DNA of 64,000 bases from Micromonospora rhizosphaerae (GTDB taxonomy: Bacteria > Actinomycetota > Actinomycetes > Mycobacteriales > Micromonosporaceae): NCBI RefSeq assembly GCF_900091465.1, contig NZ_FMHV01000002.1:6696001-6760000 (forward strand). The letters are read 5' to 3'. The notes below the pieces were generated by a model. It worked only from the letters and a program-made list of their open reading frames with translations, was not told where the DNA came from and did no database searches. A program made the translations under genes and the position numbers. Positions 63,669-64,000 of the stretch are shown piece after piece; the first letter of the stretch is position 1, and each line of letters opens with the position of its first letter.

Positions 63669-64000
63669 TCAGCCGGTGGGCCGGCCGGCGTGGATGGCCC
63701 CGACCGCGTCGATGCTGTCGGCCTCGGCGGCGGACTTGTCGTCGCGGTAGCGCACCACCCGGGCGAAGCGCAGCGCCATCCCGCCCGGATAGCGGCTGCT
63801 GCTCTGCACCCCGTCGAATGCGATCTCGACGACCTGCTCGGGGCGGACCCGGACCACCCAGTCGCCCCTCTCCACGGCCAGGTCGAGGAACCGCTCGGTC
63901 TGCCAGCGCAGCATGTCGTCGGTGAGGCCCTTGAACGTCTTGCCGAGCATGACGAACTCGCCGGTGCGCGGGTCGCGGGCGCCGAGGTGCAGGTTGGAGA
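63669..64000 (-). CDS. ATP-dependent DNA ligase, C-terminal part (5' end off window)
   Basis: The open frame continues past the right edge. The visible 110 residues read [60 protein letters not shown] and [20 protein letters not shown], the end of the OB-fold domain with motif VI typical of the LigB group of actinobacterial ATP-dependent ligases. The nucleotidyl-transfer domain and lysine are outside the window. Confidence 0.88.
   Translation of the reverse strand, partial: SNLHLGARDPRTGEFVMLGKTFKGLTDDMLRWQTERFLDLAVERGDWVVRVRPEQVVEIAFDGVQSSSRYPGGMALRFARVVRYRDDKSAAEADSIDAVGAIHAGRPTG

Overview
The window is very GC-rich DNA with dense, often overlapping genes (ATGA and GTGA junctions), frequent GTG starts and mycothiol-era actinobacterial gene neighbourhoods. 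Gene content and order (rpiB, DsbA-like oxidoreductase, pepN, DUF5130/CtaJ pair, HNH, glbO, hotdog thioesterase, ettA) point to an actinobacterium. Protein flavour suggests Micromonosporaceae; the family call is inference, the phylum call is solid.

Region 1 to about 14.85 kb is a decayed genomic island. Three partial copies of the 3' half of a tRNA-Gly (anticodon loop CTTCCAA to the acceptor end) lie at 4938, 6463 and 14768. Two have tyrosine-integrase remnants immediately to their right. I read this as a tandem array of integrative elements next to an intact tRNA-Gly that must lie left of the window. The first element carries a large NACHT-type NTPase with an N-terminal restriction-endonuclease-like domain (runs off the left edge, minus strand) and a separate PD-(D/E)XK-type nuclease: a candidate defence cargo. 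The second keeps only an integrase fragment and a VOC protein. The third carries two YCII proteins with an ECF42-type sigma factor, an alpha/beta-hydrolase that has lost its catalytic residues, a RibD/DHFR-like reductase, transposase and FtsX relics, and a TetR / DJ-1 / PlsC operon with a twin palindromic operator.

14.85 to 21.4 kb is mixed chromosome: a thioredoxin-fold protein with an epoxide hydrolase, msrA preceded by a deleted msrB relic, small membrane proteins, an acyl-CoA synthetase relic and an Eis-like acetyltransferase.

21.4 to 28 kb is conserved actinobacterial backbone (rpiB, DUF1015, DsbA-like, pepN, DUF5130, CtaJ-like). This backbone resumes at about 42.6 kb (HNH, mscS-like, MFS, glbO, YbjN, thioesterase, ettA).

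Between the two halves, 28 to 41 kb holds a tryptophan catabolic locus: a divergent Lrp/AsnC regulator and an eleven-gene minus-strand operon. It encodes tryptophan dioxygenase, kynureninase, kynurenine monooxygenase and the whole 2-aminomuconate meta-cleavage route down to pyruvate and acetyl-CoA. The only missing step is kynurenine formamidase; an amidase-signature protein sits just downstream. A secreted protein with a sortase-like tail and a class F-type sortase follow.

50.5 to 54.5 kb encodes trehalose-6-phosphate synthase and an OtsB-GH15 fusion. 54.7 to 62.6 kb holds cobalamin genes (cobA/cysG-like, cobT, cobC-like, a cobB-like gene lacking expected catalytic residues) around a class A penicillin-binding protein. 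A SURF1 protein and the C-terminal part of an ATP-dependent DNA ligase end the window.
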